The notes: generated from the sequence alone by a model not told the origin. A stretch of DNA of 64,000 nt from Deltaproteobacteria bacterium HGW-Deltaproteobacteria-2 (GCA_002840505.1 PHBC01000005.1:124001-188000); one strand, 5' to 3'; numbered from the stretch's first letter, positions 1 through 8,718 are shown. Translations and numbers: made by a program.

Positions 1-353
1 AAGACTGGTTTGGTTGGACTCGCAACAATTATGATAAAATCGGACACTTCATGCAAGGTTTCGGTCCGGCCATATATACGCGTGAAATTCTTGCACGGAC
101 ATCGCCGCTCAGGCGCGGCAAGTGGCTTGGGTTCATATCTATAGCCGTGCCCCTTGCTTTTTCAGCACTCTATGAAATTATTGAATGGCTGGCTTCCCTT
201 TCCAATCCTGCGGACACGGAAGCTTTTCTGGGAACACAGGGTTATATCTGGGATACGCAAACCGATATGTTCTGGTGCCTGATAGGTTCGATTGTTGCGC
301 TTGTCCTGCTTGCGAAGCTGCATAACAAATATCTGTCAAAAATCGGCGCGTAA
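1..353 (+). CDS. DUF2238 (YjdF-like) membrane protein, C-terminal part
   Basis: The reading frame is open from the first complete codon at base 3, so the gene begins upstream of the window; the ATG at 51 is internal. The visible 116 residues contain a DKIGHF stretch, a hydrophobic helix with the FSALYEIIEW motif, a TQGYIWDTQTDM segment and a last transmembrane helix ending in a short basic tail. This pattern of His, Glu and Asp residues around membrane helices is typical of the DUF2238/YjdF family of inner-membrane proteins, whose function is not established. A hairpin follows the stop codon. Confidence 0.75.
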   Translation, partial: DWFGWTRNNYDKIGHFMQGFGPAIYTREILARTSPLRRGKWLGFISIAVPLAFSALYEIIEWLASLSNPADTEAFLGTQGYIWDTQTDMFWCLIGSIVALVLLAKLHNKYLSKIGA

Positions 354-403
354 CGATTTTTTTAAAATCTTTTTAGACGGTTGAAATCTACATTTAAAAA
401 CAC

Positions 404-440
404 AAGAGCGGAAGGTTTTGTAAAATAACCGTCCGCTCTT
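404..440. terminator. Bidirectional rho-independent terminator
   Basis: Inverted repeat AAGAGCGGA / TCCGCTCTT with an inner GGTT/AACC pairing. On the minus strand it is followed by a T run, so it probably ends the RRM-protein transcript. It also sits just after the plus-strand DUF2238 gene, so it may serve both convergent genes. Confidence 0.6.
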
Positions 441-536
441 TATTAAGTAATTTTATTTTTTTAGTTAATTCCCCAATACACTTCGTTATCGGGATTAATT
501 CCACTTACGCTTCCTATAGTCAGCGAGTGTCATTAA

Positions 537-914
537 CTAGTAACGGCCACCGCCGCCGCCGCCACGGTTTCCACCGCCGCCGCCGCCTCTCGGACCTCTG
601 TTAAATCCGCCGCCGCCGCCGCGATTACCGCCGCCTCTGGGGCCACCACCGCCGGCGCCAAAATCTTTCTTTGGCCTTGCTTCGTTAACGGTGATTGCCT
701 TACCGTCAAGCATTCCACCATTGAATTTCTTGATGGCTTCCGCCGCGCCTTCTTCTGTTTTCATTTCGACAAAACCGAATCCTTTGGATTGCCCTGTAAA
801 CTTGTCTTTAATGATCGTTGCGGATTCAACTTCTCCTGCCTCGGAAAAGTTTGATTTAAGATCTTCGTCTGTGATTTTATAAGACAGGTTGCCGACATAC
901 AAATTTTTGTTCAT
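537..914 (-). CDS. Glycine-rich RRM RNA-binding protein
   Basis: 125 residues. One RNA recognition motif fills residues 1-80, with the RNP2 motif LYVGNL at the N-terminus and RNP1 as KGFGFVEM near residue 45. It is followed by a tail of Gly, Arg, Asn and Phe repeats (RGG-like) to the end. Bacterial proteins of this kind (the Rbp family of cyanobacteria and proteobacteria) bind single-stranded RNA and are often cold-induced; that role is inferred here. The start is supported by an AAAGGGG Shine-Dalgarno sequence about 8 bases upstream. The leader of about 340 bases carries strong hairpins, consistent with post-transcriptional control. Confidence 0.9.
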   Translation of the reverse strand: MNKNLYVGNLSYKITDEDLKSNFSEAGEVESATIIKDKFTGQSKGFGFVEMKTEEGAAEAIKKFNGGMLDGKAITVNEARPKKDFGAGGGGPRGGGNRGGGGGFNRGPRGGGGGGNRGGGGGGRY

Positions 915-959
915 TTTAATCCCCTTTCTTGTTAATTACTTCTAATTCTTTCTTTCCCC

Positions 960-995
960 GATGGGGCCCCACAAAGCATCAAAATCACCCCCATC
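960..995 (-). promoter_or_regulatory. Leader hairpin upstream of the RRM gene
   Basis: GATGGGG (960-966) pairs with CCCCATC (989-995), with an additional GGGGCCCC palindrome inside. It lies about 45 bases upstream of the RRM start codon on the minus strand. A role in cold- or auto-regulation is only an inference. Confidence 0.3.
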
Positions 996-1049
996 CGTCT
1001 CCTAGTTGAGAAGGAAGGAAAAAGTGAGGGGCTTGTATGCCTTACCTCC

Positions 1050-1120
1050 AGAGCTTTTTAAAAAAAGCTCTTTGCCGCTTAAAGCGAAAAACCACCATGC
1101 TCTTTGGAGCTTTGGTGGTT
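1050..1120 (-). terminator. Terminator hairpins after the ABC exporter genes
   Basis: On the minus strand AACCACCA pairs with TGGTGGTT (1090-1120) with an inner GCTC/GAGC pairing, followed directly by five T residues. A second perfect inverted repeat, AGAGCTTTTT / AAAAAGCTCT, lies just beyond (1050-1071). Together they plausibly end the NodIJ-type operon. The remaining bases between 915 and 1255 show no convincing gene: overlapping frames on both strands read through the hairpins. Confidence 0.55.
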
Positions 1121-1255
1121 GTGTCTCATTTATTAAGAAAGATCTATCATTCCATAATATAAACACACTTAATTTTGCTCGTCTTTTTACTTGTTCATAT
1201 TGCCGGTTATTAGTCAAGCAATATTTCCCTTTTTATTTTGCCGCGGGATCAGATA

Positions 1256-2035
1256 TTATTTAATCAGTCTGCGGTGCATTTTGAAGATAGCAATGGGAAA
1301 CATGATGAGACAGAAAACAATCAGATAGCATAAACCTATCAATGCCTCTGAATTAAACAAGCCGAAACTAAGTGCTCTGACAAGATTGACCAGATGGGTA
1401 AGCGGTAATAAAAGAGCGAAATATTGCGCCCAGAGGGGCAGGCCGGTTATCGGGAAAAATGTACCGCTGAAAAGAAACATGGGTGTAATGAATAAAAATA
1501 TCGGCAGGTTAAACAGCTCTATTCTTGCTACTATGCCGGTGAATATCATGGCCACCGAACCAAAGGCAATACCGCCCAGAAATGCCGCAAACACAATTAA
1601 AAGTCCTGCCGGATAACTGACCAATCCGAAAAAACTTATTACAATCAGCATTATAACTGTTCCAATTGCCGCTTTTGTCGCTCCCCAGACTATTTCACCG
1701 GTGATGATTTCTTCGGCGTTGAGCGGAGTGGCCATCATGGCGTCAAACGTTTTCTGGTAGTACATACGCACAAAGGAACCGAAAGTATTTTCGAAAAAAG
1801 CGTTGTTCATAATATTAATCGCCACTAGCGAGGGCGCAATGAAACGCACGTAAGAAACTTCCTGAGCGGCATAACTGACAGAGTCAATCATACCGCTGAA
1901 ACCGATACCGAAAGCCAGAAGATAGAAAAGCGGCTCCAGAAGCGGCGGCAGAAAGTTTACTTTCCAGCTTTCTTTGTACACTGTAAGATTGCGCTGCCAT
2001 ATTCGAATGAATCGGGTGGAGATATTAACGTTCAT
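1256..2035 (-). CDS. ABC-2 type transporter permease (NodJ-like)
   Basis: 259 residues with six predicted hydrophobic segments and the ABC-2 permease signature region 'LSGTFFPITGLPLW' in form FSGTFFPITGLP near residue 190. This matches the NodJ/DrrB-like subfamily, which exports lipophilic molecules, oligosaccharides or drugs together with an ATPase. The ATG overlaps the stop codon of the upstream ATPase by four bases (ATGA), so the two are translationally coupled. The substrate cannot be told from sequence; it is called NodJ-like for fold only, and no nodulation genes are nearby. Confidence 0.85.
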   Translation of the reverse strand: MNVNISTRFIRIWQRNLTVYKESWKVNFLPPLLEPLFYLLAFGIGFSGMIDSVSYAAQEVSYVRFIAPSLVAINIMNNAFFENTFGSFVRMYYQKTFDAMMATPLNAEEIITGEIVWGATKAAIGTVIMLIVISFFGLVSYPAGLLIVFAAFLGGIAFGSVAMIFTGIVARIELFNLPIFLFITPMFLFSGTFFPITGLPLWAQYFALLLPLTHLVNLVRALSFGLFNSEALIGLCYLIVFCLIMFPIAIFKMHRRLIK

Positions 2036-2961
2036 TCGCGCAACTCCCTTCCTGTTAATTTCAAAAAAACATCTTCGAGAGTTGCTGAACGCAATATACA
2101 GCTTTTATGAGCAAAGCGGCCGCAAATTTCCTGATAAAGCTCATGTCCGTTTTCAGCGTAAATAATCAGACGATGTCCCAAATCTTCCTGCCTGACTTTC
2201 TTTTCGCGGGAAAACGTGCGCAAATCATCTTCCGGTTCGGCGACTTCAATAATATTTTCTCCCGTGTATTCGCTGATCAGTGATTGAGGGGATCCCTGCG
2301 CCAAAATTTTGCCATGATCCATGATTACCAGGTTATCGCAAAGGCGCTCAGCCTCATCCATGTAGTGCGTCGTCAGTAAAATAGTCATGCCCTGCTTTTT
2401 CAGATTCTCCAACCTTTCCCAGACCTGATGGCGCGACTGCGGATCGAGTCCTGTTGTTGGTTCATCCAAAATCAAAAGATCAGGCTGATTGATCAAGGCG
2501 CGGGCAATGACCAGCCGGCGCACCATTCCTCCGGAGAGCTCCGTAGCGCGCGCCCCCCGGCGTTGTTCCAAAGCGAAAAATTTTAATAAGGAAGAGGCTC
2601 TTTCCAGCGCTGTTTTTCTATCGATGTTGAAATAACGGGCGAAAACTTCAAAATTCTGTATCACCGTCAGATCAGGATCAAGAGTATTATCCTGCTGGCA
2701 GACGCCAATACGGGCTTTGATTTTTCTGTATAGTTTTTTTATGTCCAGTCCGAAAACAAAAATATCTCCGGAAGTAAGCGGCGAAAAACCATAGATCATC
2801 CTGATGGTGGAGGTCTTGCCGGCGCCGTTAGGTCCCAGAATGCCAAAGCACATTCCTTTATCAACGGAAAAGGAAATGTCATCTACCGCGGTAAAAGCAC
2901 CAAAAGATTTTTTTATATTGCAGGCGGCTATCACCGGCTGGATTTCATTAATGCTTGACAT
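2032..2961 (-). CDS. ABC transporter ATP-binding protein (NodI-like)
   Basis: 309 residues. Walker A GPNGAGKT at about residues 43-50, ABC signature LSGGMVRR, Walker B LLILDEPTTGLDP and the switch His in LLTTHYMDEAE are all present. The C-terminal 80 residues form the extra domain typical of NodI/CcmA-type exporters (DUF4162-like region). It powers the adjacent permease, with which it overlaps by four bases. The start has only a weak ribosome site, and the divergent intergenic region upstream is AT-rich. Confidence 0.9.
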   Translation of the reverse strand: MSSINEIQPVIAACNIKKSFGAFTAVDDISFSVDKGMCFGILGPNGAGKTSTIRMIYGFSPLTSGDIFVFGLDIKKLYRKIKARIGVCQQDNTLDPDLTVIQNFEVFARYFNIDRKTALERASSLLKFFALEQRRGARATELSGGMVRRLVIARALINQPDLLILDEPTTGLDPQSRHQVWERLENLKKQGMTILLTTHYMDEAERLCDNLVIMDHGKILAQGSPQSLISEYTGENIIEVAEPEDDLRTFSREKKVRQEDLGHRLIIYAENGHELYQEICGRFAHKSCILRSATLEDVFLKLTGRELRE

Positions 2962-3182
2962 ATTTTTCTCACATTTATTGATGTAAAGTTACGTTAATCA
3001 CCGAAACATTGTCAACAAAAAGAAATTTTAGGCGGAAATAGCTTTACATTTTATGCATTATAATTTTTGCCGAATACATAAAAAGTTTAAGAGTAGTTCC
3101 TGCAATGGAAGCAGGGATTACAGCTCATGTGTGAAGTTTAGAAGCAATAGTTTCATTGTTGCTTTAATATGTTTAATTAATG

Positions 3183-3217
3183 ATTGCATTATGTATTGCA
3201 TTATGTATTGCATTATA
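3183..3217. repeat. Short tandem repeat in AT-rich intergenic region
   Basis: Three head-to-tail copies of the 12-mer ATTGCATTATGT (the last incomplete), followed by a TATA-rich stretch. The whole 2962-3344 interval is AT-rich, holds no convincing gene, and separates the ABC exporter from the Fic gene. It may contain the Fic promoter. Confidence 0.7.
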
Positions 3218-3344
3218 TGGTATATATATGATATAAGTATATTATATGTTTAGTATATATAATTACATTACACATTGCATTTATGCTTGCTTTTTTCTTT
3301 AGGGTGTGGTATAAGTCTACCATAAAAGCATTTAAGAAGAATAT

Positions 3345-4508
3345 ATGAAATTAGACTGTAACAGACTTACAAAATTTGATTTAGTTGAAGAAATAGAAAA
3401 AGAATCATCCGTGGAAACAATTAAGAAATTTTATTCAACTATCAATGAAATTGAAAAAATAGATCAGTTTATCAAAGATTTGCCATCTTTTCCCGGTTCT
3501 ACAGATAAGATTATTAGGGGTGAACTTATTTCGGCTATTGGTGCAACACTCTCAATAGAAGGAACCGTCCTTGATAAAGAAGAAATTGAGGAGACTTTTA
3601 GGAAGGCTGATCTTGGTGAAGCATTAAAAAGAAACGAGCAAGAGGCTGAAAACTCAAGGAAGGTTTATTCATTTATAAAAGAATTTGTAAAAAATAATTC
3701 AACTGGATTTGAATATTCTGAATCATTAATAAAGCAACTACATAGTTATTTTACCGCTGACATGAATTATCTTTCTAATACACCCGGGCAATACAGAAGT
3801 AACTTTATTGCTACCTTTGGAGTACCAAGAAAAGAGAGTTTATGCAGAACGCAAAGCGAAATAGAAGATGCTATGAGAAATTTTATAAGCTGGCTAAATA
3901 ATAAAAGTGACGGAATATTAAGCCATCATATATTTGTTAAAGCAATTATGGCTCATTACTATTTGTCGGAAATTCATCCTTTTGGAGATGGCAATGGACG
4001 AACAGCGCGAGCACTAGAAGCTCTTATCTTAAATGCGCAGGGTATTAATAATTATTGTTTTTGGTCTTTAGCTAATTTTTGGAGTTCTCACCGAGATCAA
4101 TATATTACCTATCTTGATAATATTCGAGAAACATCAGAACCAACTGCTTTTATATTGTGGGGACTAGATGGCTACAAGGAAGAAATTAAAAAAATCAAAG
4201 ACAAGGTTCTTACAAAAATGAAGCGATTGATGTTAAAAGATTATGTGCAATATTTATTCAGAGATAAAAAAAATAAAAGAATTATTAGTGTAATAAATAT
4301 TTTAATAGGAACAGGTAAAATTCAAATAAAGAAATTTAACGACTTACCCGAAATACAAGCTCTTTACACTAAAAAGAATCCGAGTACAAAGTTTAGAGAT
4401 TATAAAAAAATGATAGAAGAAGGATTAATAAATTTAGAAGAAATTGAAAATGAAACTTTTATAGAAGCAAGTTTTAAAATTTTAGATTCTATTAGTTACA
4501 ATATTTAA
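3345..4508 (+). CDS. Fic family protein (AMPylator-type), self-inhibited class II
   Basis: 387 residues. The Fic core motif HPFGDGNGRTAR is complete at residues 211-222, including the catalytic His and the anion-binding loop, so nucleotide transfer (usually AMP from ATP onto a protein hydroxyl) is expected. An inhibitory helix motif of type (S/T)xxxE(G/N) is present as TLSIEG at residues 68-73, on the N-terminal side of the Fic core as in class II Fic proteins, with Glu72 the predicted inhibitory residue. The C-terminal 100 residues are Lys-rich and resemble a winged-helix DNA-binding region. Codon use is much more AT-rich than in neighbouring genes, suggesting horizontal acquisition. No separate antitoxin gene is visible, which fits self-inhibition. 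Confidence 0.9.
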   Translation: MKLDCNRLTKFDLVEEIEKESSVETIKKFYSTINEIEKIDQFIKDLPSFPGSTDKIIRGELISAIGATLSIEGTVLDKEEIEETFRKADLGEALKRNEQEAENSRKVYSFIKEFVKNNSTGFEYSESLIKQLHSYFTADMNYLSNTPGQYRSNFIATFGVPRKESLCRTQSEIEDAMRNFISWLNNKSDGILSHHIFVKAIMAHYYLSEIHPFGDGNGRTARALEALILNAQGINNYCFWSLANFWSSHRDQYITYLDNIRETSEPTAFILWGLDGYKEEIKKIKDKVLTKMKRLMLKDYVQYLFRDKKNKRIISVINILIGTGKIQIKKFNDLPEIQALYTKKNPSTKFRDYKKMIEEGLINLEEIENETFIEASFKILDSISYNI

Positions 4509-4663
4509 TAATATAATTTATTTCCCCTCAAACTGACCCATTACCAAATTTTACACTAATTTATGTTTGACGAAATACCTTCCTTCTATTATATTCATTT
4601 GAGACTTATATCTGAAAATAATGTTTTGCTGAATCTTAACTTATAAAATTGGAGGGACAGATT

Positions 4664-4774
4664 ATGGGTAAATCGAAAGATGTGAAAAAAGACGCGAAGA
4701 AGAAACCGGTGAAGTCCGCGAAAGAAAAAAAAGAAGCCAAGAAATTAAAGAAAGCGGCTAAAGCAAGTCTGTAA
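4664..4774 (+). CDS. Small lysine-rich protein (36 aa)
   Basis: A short frame begins at ATG 4664 after a strong GGAGG ribosome site nine bases upstream, and ends at TAA 4772. The product has 16 Lys among 36 residues with Ala, Glu and Asp between them and no hydrophobic segment. The composition resembles the basic tails of histone-like proteins, so binding to nucleic acid or ribosomes is possible, but no family is recognised. It stands alone between the Fic gene and the beta-CASP nuclease. Confidence 0.6.
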   Translation: MGKSKDVKKDAKKKPVKSAKEKKEAKKLKKAAKASL

Positions 4775-4941
4775 GCGGCAGGAAAGACAAGCGGCAAGCC
4801 TGTTTTATCGGCGGTTATTTCCAAAATATTACCTTTTCCCTCCTGAATAAATAAAGGATATAGATTAGTGTTTTTAAGTTTTTTGGAAGTTTGACCGCAA
4901 CGGATATTGACTAAAGCTAAATTTATTAAAAAGGATTTCTA

Positions 4942-6567
4942 ATGAAAATTAAATTTGCCGGAGCGGCAAGAGAAGTTACCGGCTCTTGCTTTATTATCGA
5001 AACTGATAAAGCAAGATTCGCTGTTGACTGCGGTATGCATCAGGGCGGCGACGAAATGGAAAAACGTAACCGGGACATAGATGTATACGATCCAAAGCAT
5101 ATTGATTTTTTTCTTATCACTCATGCTCACATTGATCATTCGGGATTGCTTCCCCGCATGGTGCAAAATGGATTTCGCGGTACTGTTTACGCGACAGAGC
5201 CGACGGGAGACCTAATCAAAATACTGCTTTTGGACAGCGCCCATATTCAGGAAACTGATGCGACCTCGAAAATGAGAAGAATGCAGCGCTATGGTAAATC
5301 TGAAAAGATTACGCCGCTTTATACGACAAAAGACGCGGAAGCCGTCTGTCCGTTAATTAAAACAAAACGATACAATGAAGGTTTCACTCCCGGTAACGGA
5401 ATAAAAGCCAACTTTCAGGATGCCGGCCACATATTGGGCGCGGCTATCCTGGAATTATTCATCGAAGAAAACGGGTCATCCACAAAACTGGTTTTCTCCG
5501 GCGATATCGGCCGCCGCCATCAGTTATTGATGAAAGATCCCGTTAATATCAGTGAAGCAGATTACCTTTTTATGGAATCAACTTACGGAGACCGCGATCA
5601 TAAAGGCGAAGAGGACAGCTTAAATGAAATGGCCGAAGCGATTCAGTACAGTTACTCCAGAGGTGAGAAGATCATCATTCCCGCTTTCGCCGTAGAGCGA
5701 ACTCAGGAAATGCTTTATTCGCTTTATCTTCTCAACCGTGACGGGAGAATGCCTAAAGATATACCTGTAATTCTAGACAGTCCCCTAGCCATAAAATCAA
5801 CAGAAATATTTAGAAAATACCGCTCATATCTGGATAACGAAACACAAAGTCTTTTGAAAAACGGCGACGACCCGCTGGATCTTCCGCAACTCCAGTTTTC
5901 ATCATCAACCGAACAATCCATGCAAATAAATGAGATGAAAGGTTCGGCAATTGTTATTTCAGCGAGCGGTATGGCCAACGCCGGAAGAATCAAACATCAT
6001 CTGCGACATAATTTGTGGCGCTCCGGTGCGAGTATTGTTTTTGTCGGTTTTCAGGCACAGGGAACTCCAGGCCGTAAAATCGTCGAAGGTGCGAAAAAAG
6101 TCCGCATCTTCAATGAAGATATTGCCGTAAACGCCAAAATATGGACCATCGGTGGTTTTTCCGCCCACGCCGGACAAAGTCAGCTCCTGGATTGGCTGAA
6201 ACATTTTCAGAACAAAAAAATGCCGGTGTTTTTGGTGCACGGTGAAACCGGCGCGCAGGATATGCTTGCTTCGTTAATCCGGCAAAAATTGGGTTTTGAT
6301 GTGACAATCCCCGAATATCTGGAAGAAATCAAAATTAAAGCCGGTGCTCAACCGGAAGAATTAAAACCACCGCAGGCCGCGCCACAGCCGGTTGATCTGG
6401 CTCCATTGCTTGCTGACCTGAAAGCGAAAATTGATTACATCAACAATCAAATGGGAAAAATTCAATCTCTTCCTGAATCGCGTCAGATTGAATTTCTTGA
6501 TTTGCTTAAACAGGCCAATCTTAGCATTGACGAAATAAAAATCAGAGATCTTGCAGCGCGAAAATAA
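4942..6567 (+). CDS. MBL-fold beta-CASP ribonuclease (CPSF73/YSH1-like)
   Basis: 541 residues. Metallo-beta-lactamase motif HAHIDHSG at residues 61-68 (two-zinc site), a GHILGAA motif, an FSGDIG motif and the beta-CASP C-terminal features (EST.GDRDH, IIPAFAVERTQE, SASGMANAGR, GGFSAHAGQ, FLVHGE) follow in family order. Such proteins are RNA-processing endo/exonucleases acting in the cytoplasm. The last 70 residues, after the catalytic core, are Pro/Ala-rich then helical and may mediate dimerisation or RNA contact. The gene is monocistronic; 6568-6846 downstream shows no gene. Confidence 0.92.
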   Translation: MKIKFAGAAREVTGSCFIIETDKARFAVDCGMHQGGDEMEKRNRDIDVYDPKHIDFFLITHAHIDHSGLLPRMVQNGFRGTVYATEPTGDLIKILLLDSAHIQETDATSKMRRMQRYGKSEKITPLYTTKDAEAVCPLIKTKRYNEGFTPGNGIKANFQDAGHILGAAILELFIEENGSSTKLVFSGDIGRRHQLLMKDPVNISEADYLFMESTYGDRDHKGEEDSLNEMAEAIQYSYSRGEKIIIPAFAVERTQEMLYSLYLLNRDGRMPKDIPVILDSPLAIKSTEIFRKYRSYLDNETQSLLKNGDDPLDLPQLQFSSSTEQSMQINEMKGSAIVISASGMANAGRIKHHLRHNLWRSGASIVFVGFQAQGTPGRKIVEGAKKVRIFNEDIAVNAKIWTIGGFSAHAGQSQLLDWLKHFQNKKMPVFLVHGETGAQDMLASLIRQKLGFDVTIPEYLEEIKIKAGAQPEELKPPQAAPQPVDLAPLLADLKAKIDYINNQMGKIQSLPESRQIEFLDLLKQANLSIDEIKIRDLAARK

Positions 6568-6846
6568 GTTCAACTGCGTTGAATTTATATATCTGGATGG
6601 AAGAGAAACATTATTGTCTCTACCGCGTAAAAAATGTGCGGAGACGCCCGGTTGATCAGATTGATCTCTACGGAACAAATTTAATTATTTTTTACCGCTG
6701 CGAATTTCTTATCCTTGTCCATGGGTGCAAACAAAATTATATCCGGCATTTGCTACAAAATCAGCGTTATGATAGATGTTGAATCTAATAAATTCAGCCT
6801 CTCTTTCATTAAGAAAAATTAACAGGAATCTTTTCATCGCATAAAA

Positions 6847-7317
6847 ATGCAGACAGATAATGATTTTATGAGAATAGCGCTGGAGGAAGCGCAAAAAGCT
6901 TATAGCTGCGGAGAAGTTCCCGTGGGGGCGGTATTGGTGCATAAAGGTAATATTTTAGCACGGGCGCATAACTCACCAATTGAGAATAAAGACCCTTCAG
7001 CGCACGCGGAGATGCTGGTGTTAAGACAGGCGGGAGAAAAAATAGGGAATTACCGGCTTGACGGTGCCGAACTTTACGTTACACTTGAGCCCTGTATAAT
7101 GTGCGCGGGCGCGATTGTTCAGGCGCGTCTGACACGCGTCATTTTCGGGACGCGCGATCCGAAATGCGGTGCTGTAGTTTCATTATATAATGTGCTGAAT
7201 GATGAAAGATTGAATCATCATGTGGAAATAACAGAAGGAATATTACGGGAAGAATGCGGGCAAATATTGAGTAGATTTTTTCGGGAAAAGAGGATAAAAG
7301 CCGACTCTCCCGACTGA
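6847..7317 (+). CDS. tadA: tRNA-specific adenosine deaminase TadA
   Basis: 156 residues, the normal length. The cytidine deaminase zinc motif is complete: HAE with catalytic Glu at residues 53-55 and PCIMC with zinc Cys83 and Cys86. TadA converts A34 to inosine in the anticodon of tRNA-Arg(ACG), allowing it to read CGN codons. The sequence DPSAHAEMLVLRQA and the TLEPCIMCAGA loop are TadA-specific rather than from cytidine deaminases. Two tRNA-Ser genes follow immediately downstream. Confidence 0.95.
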   Translation: MQTDNDFMRIALEEAQKAYSCGEVPVGAVLVHKGNILARAHNSPIENKDPSAHAEMLVLRQAGEKIGNYRLDGAELYVTLEPCIMCAGAIVQARLTRVIFGTRDPKCGAVVSLYNVLNDERLNHHVEITEGILREECGQILSRFFREKRIKADSPD

Positions 7318-7326
7318 TATCGGTGC

Positions 7327-7421
7327 GGAGAGGTACCGAAGTGGTCGTAACGGGATCGACTCGAAATCGATTTGGGGGCCACAAAGCTCCCACGGGGGTT
7401 CGAATCCCCCTCTCTCCGCCA
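7327..7421 (+). tRNA. tRNA-Ser (anticodon CGA)
   Basis: A 95-base class II tRNA with 7-bp acceptor stem GGAGAGG / TCTCTCC, long variable arm (GGGGGCC... region), T-loop GTTCGAATC and encoded CCA end at 7419-7421. The anticodon stem ATCGA/TCGAT encloses loop CTCGAAA with anticodon CGA at 7362-7364, decoding UCG. It begins ten bases after the tadA stop. Confidence 0.95.
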
Positions 7422-7471
7422 GAATATATTTGCTATTTTTTAATGTTCTTTGTAATTATAAGAAAATTTGT

Positions 7472-7565
7472 GGAGAGATGTCCGAGCGGCTGAAGGAGCA
7501 CGACTGGAAATCGTGTGTATGCCCCCAAAGGTGTACCGCGGGTTCAAATCCCGCTCTCTCCGCCA
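7472..7565 (+). tRNA. tRNA-Ser (anticodon GGA)
   Basis: A 94-base class II tRNA with acceptor stem GGAGAGA / TCTCTCC, long variable arm, T-loop GTTCAAATC and encoded CCA at 7563-7565. Anticodon stem CACGA/TCGTG with loop CTGGAAA; anticodon GGA at 7506-7508, decoding UCC and UCU. A T run directly after CCA may terminate the transcript shared with the preceding tRNA-Ser. Confidence 0.95.
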
Positions 7566-7719
7566 TTTTTTTATTTTGAGATATATTATTTCCCCAGCTG
7601 GAAATCTTCTGTAACAACTAAATGCAAAAAATTGAATCGTTTACTGTTTATTTCTTAAAAATCAATAGCATTATAAGTAAAATGTTTTGTAAAAAATAAA
7701 AACGGTATTTCCAATATTT

Positions 7720-8079
7720 ATGCGGCAAAAAAAATTAACCCCGGAAGAAGAAGAGGTTATCGTTCGTAAAGGCACGGAAATGCCTTTTTCAGGGGAATAC
7801 TGCATTATTTTTGGGCCGGGTACTTATCGTTGTAAGAGATGCGGAGCGGATTTATATCGATCAAACGACAAATTTAATTCCGGATGCGGGTGGCCGAGTT
7901 TTGATACTGAGATTCCAGGCGCTGTCTCACGTATTGCTGACGACGACGGAGAGCGCACCGCGATTCAATGTGCAAAATGCGGAGCGCATTTGGGACATGT
8001 TTTCGAAGGCGAAGGCTTTACGCCTAAGAATGTCCGGCATTGTGTTAATTCAATCTCGTTGAGCTTCAAGGCTAAATAA
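7720..8079 (+). CDS. msrB: Peptide-methionine (R)-S-oxide reductase MsrB
   Basis: 119 residues. Zinc-binding Cys pairs at 38/41 and 84/87, the signature GCGWPSF at 55-61 and the catalytic Cys108 in RHCVNSISL are all present, so this is a zinc-type, cysteine-dependent (not selenocysteine) MsrB. It reduces the R epimer of methionine sulfoxide in oxidised proteins. It is separated from msrA by a single base, forming a repair operon for both sulfoxide epimers. A GTG/ATG choice is not needed: the ATG at 7720 is the only start giving the usual length, although no strong ribosome site is seen. Confidence 0.93.
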   Translation: MRQKKLTPEEEEVIVRKGTEMPFSGEYCIIFGPGTYRCKRCGADLYRSNDKFNSGCGWPSFDTEIPGAVSRIADDDGERTAIQCAKCGAHLGHVFEGEGFTPKNVRHCVNSISLSFKAK

Positions 8080-8080
8080 T

Positions 8081-8605
8081 ATGATTAAGATCATAGTTTT
8101 GGGTGGCGGCTGCTTTTGGTGCATCGAAGCTGTTTTTCAAAAAATTCAGGGTGTGCACAAAGTCGAGCCTGGCTATGCGGGCGGAAGTTTTCCCGATCCG
8201 ACTTATGAACAGGTTTGTTTAGGAGAAACCGATCATGCCGAGACCGTCAGGCTGGAATACGACTCGGATAAAATAAATTTGGAAAACATTTTAGATGTGT
8301 TTTTCTCCATACATGATCCGACAACTTTAAACAGACAGGATATGGATGCAGGGACGCAATATCGCTCGATAATTCTTTGGACTGAACCGGAGCAGAAAAA
8401 AATCATCAAAAAATATCTGGATAAGATTAAAAATGATTTCAAGGATCCGATCGTCACGCAATTGAAAAAGCTGAAAAATTTTTATCCGGCTGAAACTTAC
8501 CATTTTGATTATTACAACCGGAACAAAAGACAGCCGTATTGTCAGCTAGTTATTTCGCCGAAAATAGAAAAAATTGAGAAAGACTTCTCTGATTCCATAA
8601 AATAA
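8081..8605 (+). CDS. msrA: Peptide-methionine (S)-S-oxide reductase MsrA
   Basis: 174 residues. The catalytic motif GCFWC starts at residue 10 with Cys11 as nucleophile, followed by GYAGG, the EVCLGETDHAE-type motif (YEQVCLGETDHAE) and the AETYHFDYY region that includes substrate-binding Tyr residues. It reduces methionine-S-sulfoxide using thioredoxin. It lies one base downstream of msrB. The protein looks full length and intact. Confidence 0.94.
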   Translation: MIKIIVLGGGCFWCIEAVFQKIQGVHKVEPGYAGGSFPDPTYEQVCLGETDHAETVRLEYDSDKINLENILDVFFSIHDPTTLNRQDMDAGTQYRSIILWTEPEQKKIIKKYLDKIKNDFKDPIVTQLKKLKNFYPAETYHFDYYNRNKRQPYCQLVISPKIEKIEKDFSDSIK

Positions 8606-8718
8606 TTTCTGTAAAAACAATAACATCGCCCTCAATAACTAAGTGCGAAAAATTTGAGTTGATTCCTGTTCATTTATCTATTAAAAGTCTCAACGTATTA
8701 TTTGTTATTATTAAATAT

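Noticed and set aside
533-882. Alternative frames over the Gly-rich RRM gene
   Set aside because: They arise from GGN repeats; the RRM frame has clear RNP motifs and a ribosome site.
1002-1263. Overlapping small frames on both strands
   Set aside because: Both cross the terminator hairpins and have no ribosome site or family features.
1256-2961. Nodulation factor export (nodIJ proper)
   Set aside because: The similarity is at transporter-family level only, and no nodulation genes are in the window.
3053-3253. 66-codon frame in the AT-rich gap
   Set aside because: It is low complexity and built from the tandem ATTGCATTATGT repeat.
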